From Massilia litorea (GTDB lineage: Bacteria; Pseudomonadota; Gammaproteobacteria; Burkholderiales; Burkholderiaceae_D), in the NCBI RefSeq assembly GCF_015101885.1, contig NZ_CP062941.1, forward strand, positions 1,736,001 to 1,800,000: DNA of 64,000 nucleotides, given 5' to 3'. The notes under the pieces were generated by a model that did no database searches, had not been told where the DNA came from, and was given only the letters and a program-made list of their open reading frames with translations. Of the stretch, positions 37,010 to 47,769 are shown piece after piece (positions within the stretch are counted from its first letter, which is position 1; every line of letters starts with the position of its first letter). The position numbers were made by a program, and so were the translations under genes.

Positions 37010-38113
37010 ATGCCCTTCAGAAAAGAACCAGCCCACACCCACGGCACCGTTTCCCGCAGCGCGATTGTCCTCGTCAACCTCGGCACGCCCGATGCGCCGA
37101 CCCGGCCGGCCGTGAAACGCTATTTGCGGCAATTCCTGTCCGACCCGCGGGTGGTGGAAATTCCGCGCCTGGTGTGGTGGTGCATCCTGAACCTGATCAT
37201 CCTGCCCTTCCGTTCCGGCGCGTCGGCCAAGAAATACCAGACGATCTGGACCCGCGACGGTTCGCCCCTGAAGGTACACACGCAAAAGCAGGCGGCTGCC
37301 CTGGCCGCGGCCCTGGAAGACCGTGGCCACGAGGGCGTGCAGGTGCGCATGGCGATGCGCTACGGTTCGCCTGCGCTGCCCGAGGTGCTGGACGAACTCA
37401 AGGCGGACGGTTGCGACCGCATCGTGATCCTGCCGGCCTACCCGCAGTATTCCGGCACGACCACCGCTTCGATCTGGGATGCCGTTTTTGCCCATTACAA
37501 GGATGTGCGCAACGTGCCCGAACTGCGCCTGGTGAAGCACTACCACGACCACGACGGCTATATCGACGCCCTGCACGATACGGTACTCGCGCACTGGGAC
37601 ACGCATGGCCGCGGCCAGAAACTGGTGATGAGTTTTCACGGCGTGCCCAGGCGCACCCTGATGCTGGGCGATCCGTATTACTGCGAATGCCAGAAGACGG
37701 CGAGATTGCTGGCTGCGCGCCTGCGCCTGGCGCCCGACGATTACGTCGTCACCTTCCAGTCGCGTTTCGGCAAGGCCGAGTGGCTGCAGCCCTACACGGC
37801 GCCGACCGTGGCCGAGCTCGCGCGCCAGGGCGTGCAGCGGGTGGACGTGATCTGTCCGGGTTTTACCAGCGATTGCCTGGAAACCCTGGAAGAGATCGCG
37901 ATGGAAGTGAAGCACGAGTTCGAGGCGGCCGGCGGCAAGGACTTTCACTACATCCCTTGCCTGAACGAGTCGCCGACCTGGATTGTCGGCATGGCCGAAA
38001 TCGCCGAACAGCACCTGATCGGCTGGCCCACGATGATGAGCCCGTCCCAGCGCGACGCCGAGCGGCGCGATGCCGAACGCGGGCGCGAAAACGCATTGCG
38101 GCTGGGGGCATAA
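37010..38113 (+). CDS. hemH: Ferrochelatase
   Basis: HemH inserts ferrous iron into protoporphyrin IX, the last step of heme synthesis. The 367-residue protein has the start motif AIVLVNLGTPDAP, the catalytic H210 (MSFHGVP) and E320 (CLNESPTW). Length is normal. It precedes grpE by 480 bp, with a small membrane peptide gene on the other strand between them. Confidence 0.95.
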   Translation: MPFRKEPAHTHGTVSRSAIVLVNLGTPDAPTRPAVKRYLRQFLSDPRVVEIPRLVWWCILNLIILPFRSGASAKKYQTIWTRDGSPLKVHTQKQAAALAAALEDRGHEGVQVRMAMRYGSPALPEVLDELKADGCDRIVILPAYPQYSGTTTASIWDAVFAHYKDVRNVPELRLVKHYHDHDGYIDALHDTVLAHWDTHGRGQKLVMSFHGVPRRTLMLGDPYYCECQKTARLLAARLRLAPDDYVVTFQSRFGKAEWLQPYTAPTVAELARQGVQRVDVICPGFTSDCLETLEEIAMEVKHEFEAAGGKDFHYIPCLNESPTWIVGMAEIAEQHLIGWPTMMSPSQRDAERRDAERGRENALRLGA

Positions 38114-38264
38114 AAGCGCTTGCGTGGGTACCTGCACCCCTGCGTCAGTTCTGAATTTACCGATCCCCACCGGGCGGACAACAGTCCCCCGGACTATTGT
38201 CCCCCGCCCAGCCTCCCGGTCAGCTTCATTGACCTGCTAAAATGGCATGTTTTGACGGCGTGCC

Positions 38265-38345
38265 CTACACCCCGGCGTAGCAAATGCACGCTACCGCAAG
38301 CGCGGTGTAGACCACGACGGCGCTGCTGATCAACTGCAATCTCAT
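38265..38345 (-). CDS. Candidate 26-residue single-membrane-span peptide
   Basis: This short ORF reads MRLQLISSAVVVYTALAVAC then ICYAGV, a single hydrophobic span with a positive N-terminus, and ends in TAG. An AAGGGAG Shine-Dalgarno site lies 6 nt before the ATG, better than many real genes nearby. Small membrane peptides of this size often stabilise larger complexes or act in stress. No family is recognised. It is divergent from grpE and convergent with hemH. Downstream, 38114-38264 holds nothing else recognisable. Confidence 0.5.
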   Translation of the reverse strand: MRLQLISSAVVVYTALAVACICYAGV

Positions 38346-38495
38346 GATGGCTCCCTTGGCCCTGGTTCTTGTTCTCGTCGCGCTGGAACGCGCGTTACGA
38401 GCATGGTAGAACTGTCGGCCCCGGAAAGAATCAGCTCATCGGTAAATGTTGTAACAAATGTTGTCAGACTTTCTGGTGGCGTCTGTTCAATACCC

Positions 38496-38523
38496 CTTGA
38501 ATTTGTAGGAGATCACCCCATAT
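38496..38523 (+). promoter_or_regulatory. Sigma-32 heat-shock promoter of grpE
   Basis: CTTGAAT (38496-38502) and CCCCATAT (38516-38523) are 13 bp apart, nearly the consensus CTTGAAA-N13-CCCCATNT of the heat-shock sigma factor RpoH. It lies about 70 bp before grpE. The stretch 38346-38495 upstream holds no gene. Confidence 0.85.
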
Positions 38524-38592
38524 GCGGCGCTGTACGTGGAGCAGTATCCGTCCAATTGTTCAGCCAAGTATTTGATTTCAGGAGTGTTTTCG

Positions 38593-39159
38593 ATGCAAGA
38601 TCAAGAAAATCCAGAGGTGATTCCCCAGCCGGAGGGCGAAGGCGCTCCCGCTGCCCCGGCAGCTGCCCCCCAGGCAGCCGCCGCCCCAGCCAACGGCGAA
38701 CCCGGCCTCGAAGAACAGCTGAGCGCCACCGAAGCCAAGCTGGCTGAAATGCACGACGCGTTCATGCGTGCCAAGGCCGACGCCGAGAACATCCGTCGCC
38801 GCGCCCAGGAAGACGTGAGCAAGGCCCACAAATTCGCCATCGAAAGTTTTGCAGAGGCCATGGTGCCGGTGCGCGACAGCCTCGAAATGGCCTTGAAGGT
38901 CGAAGCGCCGACGGTCGAATCGATCAAGGAAGGCGTCGAGATGACGCTCAAGCAACTCACCAGCGCCTTCGAGAAGAACCGCCTGGTCGAAGTCATGCCG
39001 CAACAAGGCGACAAGCTCGATCCGAACAAGCACCAGGCCGTGGCCGTGGTGCCGGCCGACCAGGAAGCCAACACCGTGGTCAGCGTTTTGCAGAAGGGTT
39101 ACATGATCGCCGACCGCCTGTTGCGACCGGCCATCGTGACCGCAGCGGCACCGAAATAA
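38593..39159 (+). CDS. grpE: Nucleotide exchange factor GrpE
   Basis: GrpE drives ADP release from DnaK. The 188-residue protein has an Ala/Pro-rich disordered start (about 1-40), a long dimerising helix ([32 protein letters not shown], about 48-80) and the C-terminal beta domain ([17 protein letters not shown]). ATG 38593 follows AGGAG. A sigma-32 promoter lies upstream and dnaK follows after 99 bp with its own promoter. Confidence 0.96.
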   Translation: MQDQENPEVIPQPEGEGAPAAPAAAPQAAAAPANGEPGLEEQLSATEAKLAEMHDAFMRAKADAENIRRRAQEDVSKAHKFAIESFAEAMVPVRDSLEMALKVEAPTVESIKEGVEMTLKQLTSAFEKNRLVEVMPQQGDKLDPNKHQAVAVVPADQEANTVVSVLQKGYMIADRLLRPAIVTAAAPK

Positions 39160-39190
39160 GAAAAATTTAAGTGTGCTGATCGGCAAAACC

Positions 39191-39218
39191 CTTGAAAGCA
39201 CGCAGTTTTTCCCAATAT
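39191..39218 (+). promoter_or_regulatory. Sigma-32 promoter of dnaK
   Basis: CTTGAAA (39191-39197), a 13-bp spacer and CCCAATAT (39211-39218) form a second near-consensus RpoH promoter between grpE and dnaK, 40 bp before the dnaK start. Confidence 0.8.
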
Positions 39219-39258
39219 TCCAAAACATCCGAAACTTAGCATCTAAAGGAAAATAATC

Positions 39259-41202
<1,944 letters not shown>

Positions 41203-41221
41203 TTTTCAGCGCGTAATACGG

Positions 41222-41259
41222 CCGAGCCGACGACCTATGGTTGGAGGCTCGGTTTTTTT
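41222..41259 (+). terminator. Intrinsic terminator between dnaK and dnaJ
   Basis: CCGAGCC (41222-41228) pairs with GGCTCGG (41246-41252) and is followed by seven T. It should reduce read-through from dnaK to dnaJ, giving more DnaK than DnaJ. No separate dnaJ promoter is evident in the 40 bp that follow. Confidence 0.8.
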
Positions 41260-41299
41260 GCTCAGACAGTTCGTTCAGTAGACAACAGCAAGGTGCCAA

Positions 41300-42430
41300 A
41301 TGGCAAAGCGTGATTTTTACGAGATCCTTGGGGTCGCAAAAGGTGCTTCGGAAGAAGAGATCAAGAAGTCGTATCGCAAGCTGGCGATGAAATATCATCC
41401 GGACCGCAACCCTGACAACAAGGAAGCGGAGGAAAAGTTCAAGGAGGTCAAAGAGGCCTACGAGATGCTGACCAATCCGGAAAAACGCGAGGCCTATGAC
41501 CGTTACGGTCACGCCGGCGTCGACCCGAACATGGGTGGCGGCGGAGGCGGCTTTGGCGCAGGCGGGTTCGGCGATGCCTTTGGCGATATCTTCGGCGACA
41601 TCTTCGGCGGCGGCGGCCGCGGCCGCAGTGCGGGTGGTCCCCAGGTGTATCGGGGTGCCGACCTGCGTTACAACCTCGAAATCACGCTGGAACAGGCGGC
41701 CAACGGCTTCGACACGACCATCCGCGTGCCGAGCTGGGACAAGTGCGACACCTGCCACGGCAGCGGCGCCAAGCCGGGCACGCAGCCGGTCACCTGCACC
41801 ACCTGCGCCGGCCACGGCCAGGTGCGCATGCAGCAGGGCTTCTTCAGCATCCAGCAGACCTGCCCGAAGTGCCACGGCAGCGGCAAGATGATCCCGGAAC
41901 CCTGCCCATCGTGCAGCGGCGCCGGACGCATCAAGCGCAACAAGACGCTGGAAGTCAAGATTCCGGCCGGTATCGACAACGGCATGCGCATCCGCTCGAC
42001 CGGCAACGGCGAACCGGGCACGAATGGCGGTCCGTCGGGCGACCTGTACGTCGAGATCCACATCAAGCCGCACGCCGTGTTCCAGCGCGAAGGCGACGAC
42101 CTGCATTGCGAAATGCCGATCTCGTTCACCAAGGCAGCCATCGGCGGCGAAATCGAAGTGCCGACGCTCACCGGTAAAGTCTCGTTCACGGTGCCGGAAG
42201 GCACGCAGACGGGTAAAACCTTCCGTTTGAAGGGCAAGGGCATCAAGGGCGTGCGTTCCGGCTATGCGGGCGACCTGTTCTGCCACATGGTGGTCGAGAC
42301 CCCTGTGAAACTCACCGACAAGCAGAAGGACCTGCTGCGCGAGTTCGACCGCCTGACCAACGAGGGCGGTGCCAAGCACAGCCCGCAAAGCAAGGGCTGG
42401 ATGGACAAGGTCAAAGATTTCTTCGAGTAA
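41300..42430 (+). CDS. dnaJ: Chaperone protein DnaJ (Hsp40)
   Basis: The 376-residue type I Hsp40 has a J domain (about 4-70) with the HPD tripeptide (KYHPDRNPD), a Gly/Phe-rich linker (about 75-115), four CxxCxGxG-type zinc motifs (about 145-210: [42 protein letters not shown]) and the C-terminal client-binding domain. DnaJ stimulates DnaK ATPase and delivers clients. A strong terminator follows. Confidence 0.98.
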   Translation: MAKRDFYEILGVAKGASEEEIKKSYRKLAMKYHPDRNPDNKEAEEKFKEVKEAYEMLTNPEKREAYDRYGHAGVDPNMGGGGGGFGAGGFGDAFGDIFGDIFGGGGRGRSAGGPQVYRGADLRYNLEITLEQAANGFDTTIRVPSWDKCDTCHGSGAKPGTQPVTCTTCAGHGQVRMQQGFFSIQQTCPKCHGSGKMIPEPCPSCSGAGRIKRNKTLEVKIPAGIDNGMRIRSTGNGEPGTNGGPSGDLYVEIHIKPHAVFQREGDDLHCEMPISFTKAAIGGEIEVPTLTGKVSFTVPEGTQTGKTFRLKGKGIKGVRSGYAGDLFCHMVVETPVKLTDKQKDLLREFDRLTNEGGAKHSPQSKGWMDKVKDFFE

Positions 42431-42442
42431 GACCTTTCATGA

Positions 42443-42479
42443 AACCGCTGAGTGGCGCGAGCCCTCAGCGGTTTTTTTT
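42443..42479 (+). terminator. Intrinsic terminator after dnaJ
   Basis: AACCGCTGAG and CTCAGCGGTT form a 10-bp stem with an 11-nt loop, continued by a run of T. Confidence 0.92.
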
Positions 42480-42577
42480 GCGCCTGACCGTTTTTCGTGT
42501 TGCGTTTACAATACGCAAAGCTCACCAAATATCACAGAAGGGCGCGTCCTGCGCCTTTTCTTCAGCAGGAGAATTCA

Positions 42578-43255
42578 ATGGCGAAAACACCGACCGGCCT
42601 GACGGCCGCCGACCTGTTCGAACGCAATCGCGACTGGGCCGCTTCACGGGTCGAAGAGGATCCTAATTTCTTTAAAGACCTCGCTTCCCAGCAAGCCCCG
42701 GAATACCTGTGGATCGGCTGTTCGGACAGCCGCGTCCCCGCCAACGAACTGGTCGGTATGGCGCCGGGCGAGCTGTTTGTCCACCGCAATATCGCCAACG
42801 TGGTCGTGCATTCGGACCTGAACTGCCTCTCCGTGCTGCAGTTCGCGGTCGACGTCCTGAAGGTCAAGCACATCATCATCTGCGGCCATTATGGCTGCGG
42901 GGGCGTGCATGCGGCGCTCACCAATACCCGCGTCGGACTGGCCGACAACTGGCTCGGCCACGTGCGCGACGTGCGCGAAAAGCACGGCAAATACCTGGGC
43001 AACGTGGCCGGCGTCTCGGCGACGAACCGCCTGGTCGAGCTGAATGTGGCCGAACAGGTGATGAACGTGGCGCAGACGACGATCGTGCGCGATGCCTGGG
43101 AACGCGGCCAGCCGCTGACCATCCACAGCTGGGTGTATGGCGTGCATGACGGCCTGCTGCGCGACCTCGGCATCACGGTCAGCAGCTTCGAGGAAATCGC
43201 CCCGAAACTCGCCGTCGTGCTGGACGGCTACCTCGATCGCGGCGAGGACCTGTGA
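42578..43255 (+). CDS. can: Beta-class carbonic anhydrase
   Basis: The enzyme interconverts CO2 and bicarbonate. The 225-residue protein has zinc ligands C48, H104 and C107, with the catalytic dyad D50-R52 (GCSDSRV) and the GHYGCGG motif. AGGAG precedes the ATG at 42578. It overlaps the following MazG-like gene by GTGA. Confidence 0.95.
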   Translation: MAKTPTGLTAADLFERNRDWAASRVEEDPNFFKDLASQQAPEYLWIGCSDSRVPANELVGMAPGELFVHRNIANVVVHSDLNCLSVLQFAVDVLKVKHIIICGHYGCGGVHAALTNTRVGLADNWLGHVRDVREKHGKYLGNVAGVSATNRLVELNVAEQVMNVAQTTIVRDAWERGQPLTIHSWVYGVHDGLLRDLGITVSSFEEIAPKLAVVLDGYLDRGEDL

Positions 43256-43635
43256 GTGCCGGGGAGGGGCAGGGCAAGGTTGGCGACCTGGCCCGCCTGC
43301 GCGAACTGGTGCGCGTGTTCGTCAACGAGCGCGACTGGGACCAGTTCCACACACCGAAGAATTTGGCGTCGGCGCTGTCGGTCGAGGCGGCCGAGCTGCT
43401 CGAGCATTTTCAATGGCTGCAGCATGGCCGGCTCGAGGAACTCGGAGAAGGCAAGCTGGCCGAGGTGCGCCACGAGATGGCCGACGTACTGGTCTACCTC
43501 GTGCGCCTGGCGGATAAACTCGATGTCGACCTGATGGCGGCCGTCGAGGAAAAGATGGTCCTCAACCGCGCCAAATACCCGGCCGATAAAGTGCGCGGCG
43601 ACGCGCGCAAGTACCACGAGTACAAGGACGCATAG
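43252..43635 (+). CDS. MazG-like nucleotide pyrophosphohydrolase
   Basis: This 127-residue all-helical protein has the MazG/RS21-C6 metal motif, EAAELLEH on one helix and EMADVLVYLVRLADKLD on the next. Relatives hydrolyse non-canonical or halogenated dNTPs, such as modified dCTP. It starts with GTG overlapping the carbonic anhydrase stop. Its own stop (TAG) lies at the edge of a dispersed palindrome. Confidence 0.85.
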   Translation: MSAGEGQGKVGDLARLRELVRVFVNERDWDQFHTPKNLASALSVEAAELLEHFQWLQHGRLEELGEGKLAEVRHEMADVLVYLVRLADKLDVDLMAAVEEKMVLNRAKYPADKVRGDARKYHEYKDA

Positions 43636-43671
43636 GGGTGGGCGAGGCCAATGGCCTCGCCCACACTACGG
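43634..43671. repeat. REP-like hairpin between convergent genes
   Basis: GGTGGGCGAGGCC and GGCCTCGCCCAC form a 12-bp stem with an AAT loop and the CTACG edge of the dispersed family. It separates the MazG-like gene from the esterase gene and may terminate both. Confidence 0.75.
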
Positions 43672-43674
43672 CGA

Positions 43675-45360
43675 TCAGAAGGTGACGATCCTCCCCCACG
43701 CGGTCGTACACTGGTGATCCGCATCGAAGGTGCTCAAGGCCTTCACACCGCCGCCGGATGCCACATCCAGCCCCAGTACCTTGTCCGGCCCCGTGAACGC
43801 CGGCCACTCCGCCGGTACCGTCCCGCCGCCGTTCGGATTCCCCGTCTTCGCGAAATTGGTCCAGTAACGCGTCATCGCGGTTTGCAGTTCGCGCCGCTCG
43901 GCATTGCCCAAGTCTCCCAGGTTGTACAGGTACTGCAAATCATAGGAGTGCGCGGCGCCCTGCGGGAAGCTCAGGTAATACTGGCCGTTGGCCACGCCGA
44001 CCGTGGGCAGCGCGGTCTGGTCGCGGAACTCGTACATCCAGACCGGCGAACCCTGCGCGGCGATGCGCTGCGAGGTGCGCAGGGCCGGGCAGGAGAAGCC
44101 GAGGTCGGTCGCCAGGCTCGAGGCCGCCAGGCTCGGCTGGGTTGCCGGATTGCTGCCGTAATTGGCCAGCGGATAAAAATTGGCGATGATGTCGTTCACA
44201 TTGATGCCGGTTCCCGCGGTCAGGCCGGCGATCGTCGGGGCATAGCCGGCGGCCGGCAGCGAGAAACTGGTGTTGGCCGGATCGAAGTTCGAGGCCGCCG
44301 CCCGGCGCCCGGCTTCGTTGATGGCGATGTACAGCGCGTATTCGTTTTCATTGGTGCCGTTGACAAGCGGCACCTTGATGTTCTCTCCGGCGGCGAAGGT
44401 CGCTTTCACCGACTTCGTCAGCACCTTGCCGTCCACCGAGGGCACCATGATCGGTAAGGCCGTGCTGATCGCGTTGGCGAGATAGGTACGAATGACCGGA
44501 TCCGGCAGGCTGCGCAAACAGGCTGCCGTCACCGCGCCTGCCTCGCAGTTGATGCCGCCGACACCCGCCGTCTTCGCCGCAGTGATCGCCGTGTCGGCGA
44601 TGGCTGCGCTGGCCGCGCCCATCTGCGCCGCGCTCAGCTGGCGGTCGTTGCCGTAGTTGCCGCTCTGGATCATGGCCTTGTTGAACAGGCCCTTCGAGCC
44701 AGGCGAGGCGAGGTGGGTCATCACGCTGAAGCCGCCGGCCGATTCGCCGAAGACGGTGACGTTGTTCTTGTCGCCTGCGAACTGGACGATATTGTCCTGC
44801 ACCCACCTCAAGGCCGCCTGCTGGTCCATGATGCCGTAGTTGCCGGCGGCGCCGTCCTGTACCAGGGCCGGATGCGCTAGGAAACCCATGGCGCCGAGGC
44901 GGTAGGCGACGTTCACGACGATGACGCCCTTGGTCACGAGGGGAGAAGGGTCGGCATACACCGAGGTGCCGCCGGTATTGAAGGCGCCGCCGTGCAGGTT
45001 GACCATGACCGGGAACGGGCCGGTGCCGGTCGGCGCGTGCACGTCCAGGTAGAGGCAGTCTTCGCTGTCGCCGGCGAGCCGGAACGGGCTGGCGCTGGTC
45101 TGCAGGCAAGGCGCTGCCGACTTGGTGGCGGCCAGCGCCGTGCTCCATTTCGCCGGGGCCGCGGGCGGCATCCAGCGCAAATTGCCGACTGGCGGTGCGG
45201 CGAAGGGGATCGCGAAATAGCTGCGCATGCCGAGGCGGTCGACCGCCCGGACCTGGCCGCCGGCCGTTTCCACGACATCCGTGGCGCTGGTCGGGGGCGA
45301 ATAGTTATCGCTACAGGCGCCAAGCAACAGGACGACGCCCGATGCAAGCAAGAACTTCAT
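43675..45360 (-). CDS. Carboxylesterase type B, lipoprotein
   Basis: The 561-residue esterase has a lipoprotein signal (LLLGAC, Cys16), the oxyanion loop (NLHGGAFNTGG, about 121-131), nucleophile S207 in FGESAGG and a late histidine region (QGAAHSYDLQYLYN). It should be anchored in the envelope and hydrolyse carboxylic esters; substrate is unknown. Start 45360 is chosen for the lipobox. TTGATCAT occurs twice upstream (45473 and 45487). Confidence 0.9.
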   Translation of the reverse strand: MKFLLASGVVLLLGACSDNYSPPTSATDVVETAGGQVRAVDRLGMRSYFAIPFAAPPVGNLRWMPPAAPAKWSTALAATKSAAPCLQTSASPFRLAGDSEDCLYLDVHAPTGTGPFPVMVNLHGGAFNTGGTSVYADPSPLVTKGVIVVNVAYRLGAMGFLAHPALVQDGAAGNYGIMDQQAALRWVQDNIVQFAGDKNNVTVFGESAGGFSVMTHLASPGSKGLFNKAMIQSGNYGNDRQLSAAQMGAASAAIADTAITAAKTAGVGGINCEAGAVTAACLRSLPDPVIRTYLANAISTALPIMVPSVDGKVLTKSVKATFAAGENIKVPLVNGTNENEYALYIAINEAGRRAAASNFDPANTSFSLPAAGYAPTIAGLTAGTGINVNDIIANFYPLANYGSNPATQPSLAASSLATDLGFSCPALRTSQRIAAQGSPVWMYEFRDQTALPTVGVANGQYYLSFPQGAAHSYDLQYLYNLGDLGNAERRELQTAMTRYWTNFAKTGNPNGGGTVPAEWPAFTGPDKVLGLDVASGGGVKALSTFDADHQCTTAWGRIVTF

Positions 45361-45561
45361 ACGCTGGGGGTAGGGCGATGCATTCTTTTCCACTGCGTGT
45401 CTCCTTTTGTCGTTGGCTTCTTCTGGGCGACATGATCGGATGGGGAGTGGACAAGTGGATCGGTGTCCCGATTTGATCATGTGCAATTGATCATAGCGGG
45501 TAATTGAACAGTGCGGCGGGAATGCGCGCACCTACCACTGGTACATGCGCGCGAGAAAGTG

Positions 45562-47184
45562 TCAGGCCGGGGCGGCACGCGCCACAGGTGCCGAAGCCTG
45601 CTGCTGGTGGGCGCCACGCTGGCTTCTGGCCCCCTGGCCGGCGTCGGTGAGCGTAAAGGTGCCGACCAGCTCGCCGAGCTCGGTCGCCTGGCTGCGCAGG
45701 GTCTGGCTGGCGGCCGCTGCTTCCTCGACCAACGCGGCGTTCTGTTGCGTGACCGTGTCCATCTGGCTGATCGCCTGGTTGATCTGGGCAATACCCGACT
45801 CCTGCTCATCGGTGGCGAGCGCGATGTCGCGCATGATGGCATTGACCCGGTTCACGCTCGCGACGATGTCTTCCATCGTATTGCCAGCTTTGCCGACCAG
45901 TGTGGTACCGGCGGCGACATCGCGTGCCGAGGTTTCGATCAGGTCCTTGATCTCGTGCGCCGCGCTGGCCGAGCGTTGCGCCAGGTTGCGCACTTCGCTG
46001 GCCACGACGGCAAAGCCGCGTCCCTGTTCGCCGGCGCGCGCCGCTTCGACGGCCGCGTTCAGGGCCAGGATGTTGGTCTGGAACGCAATCCCGTTGATGA
46101 CGCCGATGATGTCGGTAATTTTCCCGGCCGATGCGCTGATCGAGTCCATCGTTTCCACCACCTGCGCCACCACCGCGCCGCCTTGCGCCGCCACGCTCGA
46201 TGCCGTGCTGGCCAGCTGGTCGGCCTGGCGGGCGTTGTCGGCATTGTGCTTGACGGTCGCGGTGAGTTCTTCCATCGACGAGGCGGTTTCCTCGAGCGAG
46301 CCCGCCTGCTGCTCGGTGCGCGCGGACAGGTCCTCGTTGCCCTTGGCGATCTCGTCGGAACCGATGACGATCGCACTGCTGCTGTCGCGCACTGCGCTGA
46401 CGATGCGGAAGAGGTCGCCGTTCATCTTGTAGAGCGCGGCCAGCAGTTGCCCGGTCTCGTCGCGCGAGCATGGTTCCGAGTAGTTGCTCAGGCGCCCCGC
46501 CGACACATCGGCCGCCACCGCCGTGGCGCGCTGCAGCGGCCGGGTGATCGAACGGGTGACGAGCACGGTGCAGGCCAGCGCCAGCGCGAGCGCGGCGCTG
46601 CACATGCCGGCCAACAGGATTTGTCCGTTCTTGCTGTCCTGCGCGAGCTCCGCGCCGAGCGCGGCCGCCTTCTCGCGCTGGTGCTTGCCCAGCAGCTCGA
46701 TGCTCGCGCCATAGGCGTCGCGTGCCGCATTCAGGTCCGCCATGCCGGCCTTGACCGCCGCGTTGTCGCCGGCGGCCTTTGCCTTCAGCAGCGACTTGCG
46801 CACGTCGCTGTAGCGCTGGCGCTTCTCTTGCGTGCCGGCCAGGATCGCCTTGCCCGAATCGCTGACCACCAGGCGCTGGAGTTGCTCCTGGATGAGGGAT
46901 ACGCGCTCGCTCGTCGCGCGTATTTTCTCCTCGGTGTCTTTCTGCAGTGCCGGGTCGTCGCTGAACAGTACCAGGGCGGTACGGGCGGCATTGAGTTCGG
47001 TGGCGTCGTGCCATTCCGTCACCAGGCGCTCCTTGACGAGGGCGTCGTTCATGATGAGGTCGGTGGAAGCGCTGAATTCGCGCAGCAGCCAGGAGCCCAC
47101 GGCGGTGAGCAGGATCATCAGGAGCAGCAGGAGGCCGAAGCCCGCCCCGAGACGGGTACCGATTTTCGAATCAGACAATTTCAT
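45562..47184 (-). CDS. Methyl-accepting chemotaxis protein
   Basis: A 540-residue chemoreceptor with TM1 (about 12-33), a four-helix-bundle periplasmic domain (about 34-188), TM2 (about 190-212), a HAMP domain (about 213-265) and a cytoplasmic signalling domain (about 270-510) whose tip reads [38 protein letters not shown]. It signals to CheA/CheW. The C-terminal tail is Ala/Gln rich with no NWETF pentapeptide. Ligand unknown. Confidence 0.95.
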   Translation of the reverse strand: MKLSDSKIGTRLGAGFGLLLLLMILLTAVGSWLLREFSASTDLIMNDALVKERLVTEWHDATELNAARTALVLFSDDPALQKDTEEKIRATSERVSLIQEQLQRLVVSDSGKAILAGTQEKRQRYSDVRKSLLKAKAAGDNAAVKAGMADLNAARDAYGASIELLGKHQREKAAALGAELAQDSKNGQILLAGMCSAALALALACTVLVTRSITRPLQRATAVAADVSAGRLSNYSEPCSRDETGQLLAALYKMNGDLFRIVSAVRDSSSAIVIGSDEIAKGNEDLSARTEQQAGSLEETASSMEELTATVKHNADNARQADQLASTASSVAAQGGAVVAQVVETMDSISASAGKITDIIGVINGIAFQTNILALNAAVEAARAGEQGRGFAVVASEVRNLAQRSASAAHEIKDLIETSARDVAAGTTLVGKAGNTMEDIVASVNRVNAIMRDIALATDEQESGIAQINQAISQMDTVTQQNAALVEEAAAASQTLRSQATELGELVGTFTLTDAGQGARSQRGAHQQQASAPVARAAPA

Positions 47185-47410
47185 TTTAGACGTTGTAGTA
47201 ATTTAACTAGACGGACGCGCGTGCTGACGCCAACGCCGCTTGTGGCGGCGCCGTCCTTGACTTCACCAGCGAGGGGCTTGGCTTGCGAGAGTGGCCCGGT
47301 CAAGGTCCAGGTAAGGACGCTGTAACCGATAGGCACATTGTAGTAGGACTACACCTACATGCGTAGACAAATTGTATTGACATGTGGAAATACTGCAACG
47401 CAGTATCAAA

Positions 47411-47433
47411 CGCCAGCGTAGCCAGTGCTGGCG
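47411..47433 (-). terminator. Hairpin after the gabD-linked gene
   Basis: CGCCAGC (47411-47417) pairs with GCTGGCG (47427-47433) directly after the stop of the minus-strand gene and is followed on that strand by a short TTTG. Confidence 0.55.
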
Positions 47434-47769
47434 CTAGCCTCGCTCCCACCCCGGCAAGGTGTCCGTGCGGATGCCGAGTATGCCCATCAGTACCTCCAGC
47501 TCCCTGGCGAGCTGCTCCCGCGCGCCTGTTTCGGCCACCCGCCCCAGAGTCTTGCGCGACTGCTGGATGACCCAGAACCTGGTGGGATGTGCCTCCAGCC
47601 CGGCCAGCAGCGCGTCCACGAGTTCATCGAGCACGGCCGACAGCTGCGCTGCGACGACGGGATCGTCACCGAACTTCGCCCGCGCCCGGTACGCGCGCAA
47701 GGCATCGAGCACCCGCGGCACGATGAACAGGGGCGCGTCGATGGCATCGGCCGAGGGGGCGCGTATCAC
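47434..47769 (-). CDS. Conserved-looking small protein coupled to gabD
   Basis: The 111-residue protein starts with GTG immediately after the gabD stop and is mostly helical (VAAQLSAVLDELVDALLAGLEAHPTRFWVIQQSRKTLGRVAETGARE). No signal peptide or cofactor motif is seen, and I do not recognise a family. The order suggests translation coupled to gabD. A hairpin follows. Confidence 0.6.
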   Translation of the reverse strand: MIRAPSADAIDAPLFIVPRVLDALRAYRARAKFGDDPVVAAQLSAVLDELVDALLAGLEAHPTRFWVIQQSRKTLGRVAETGAREQLARELEVLMGILGIRTDTLPGWERG

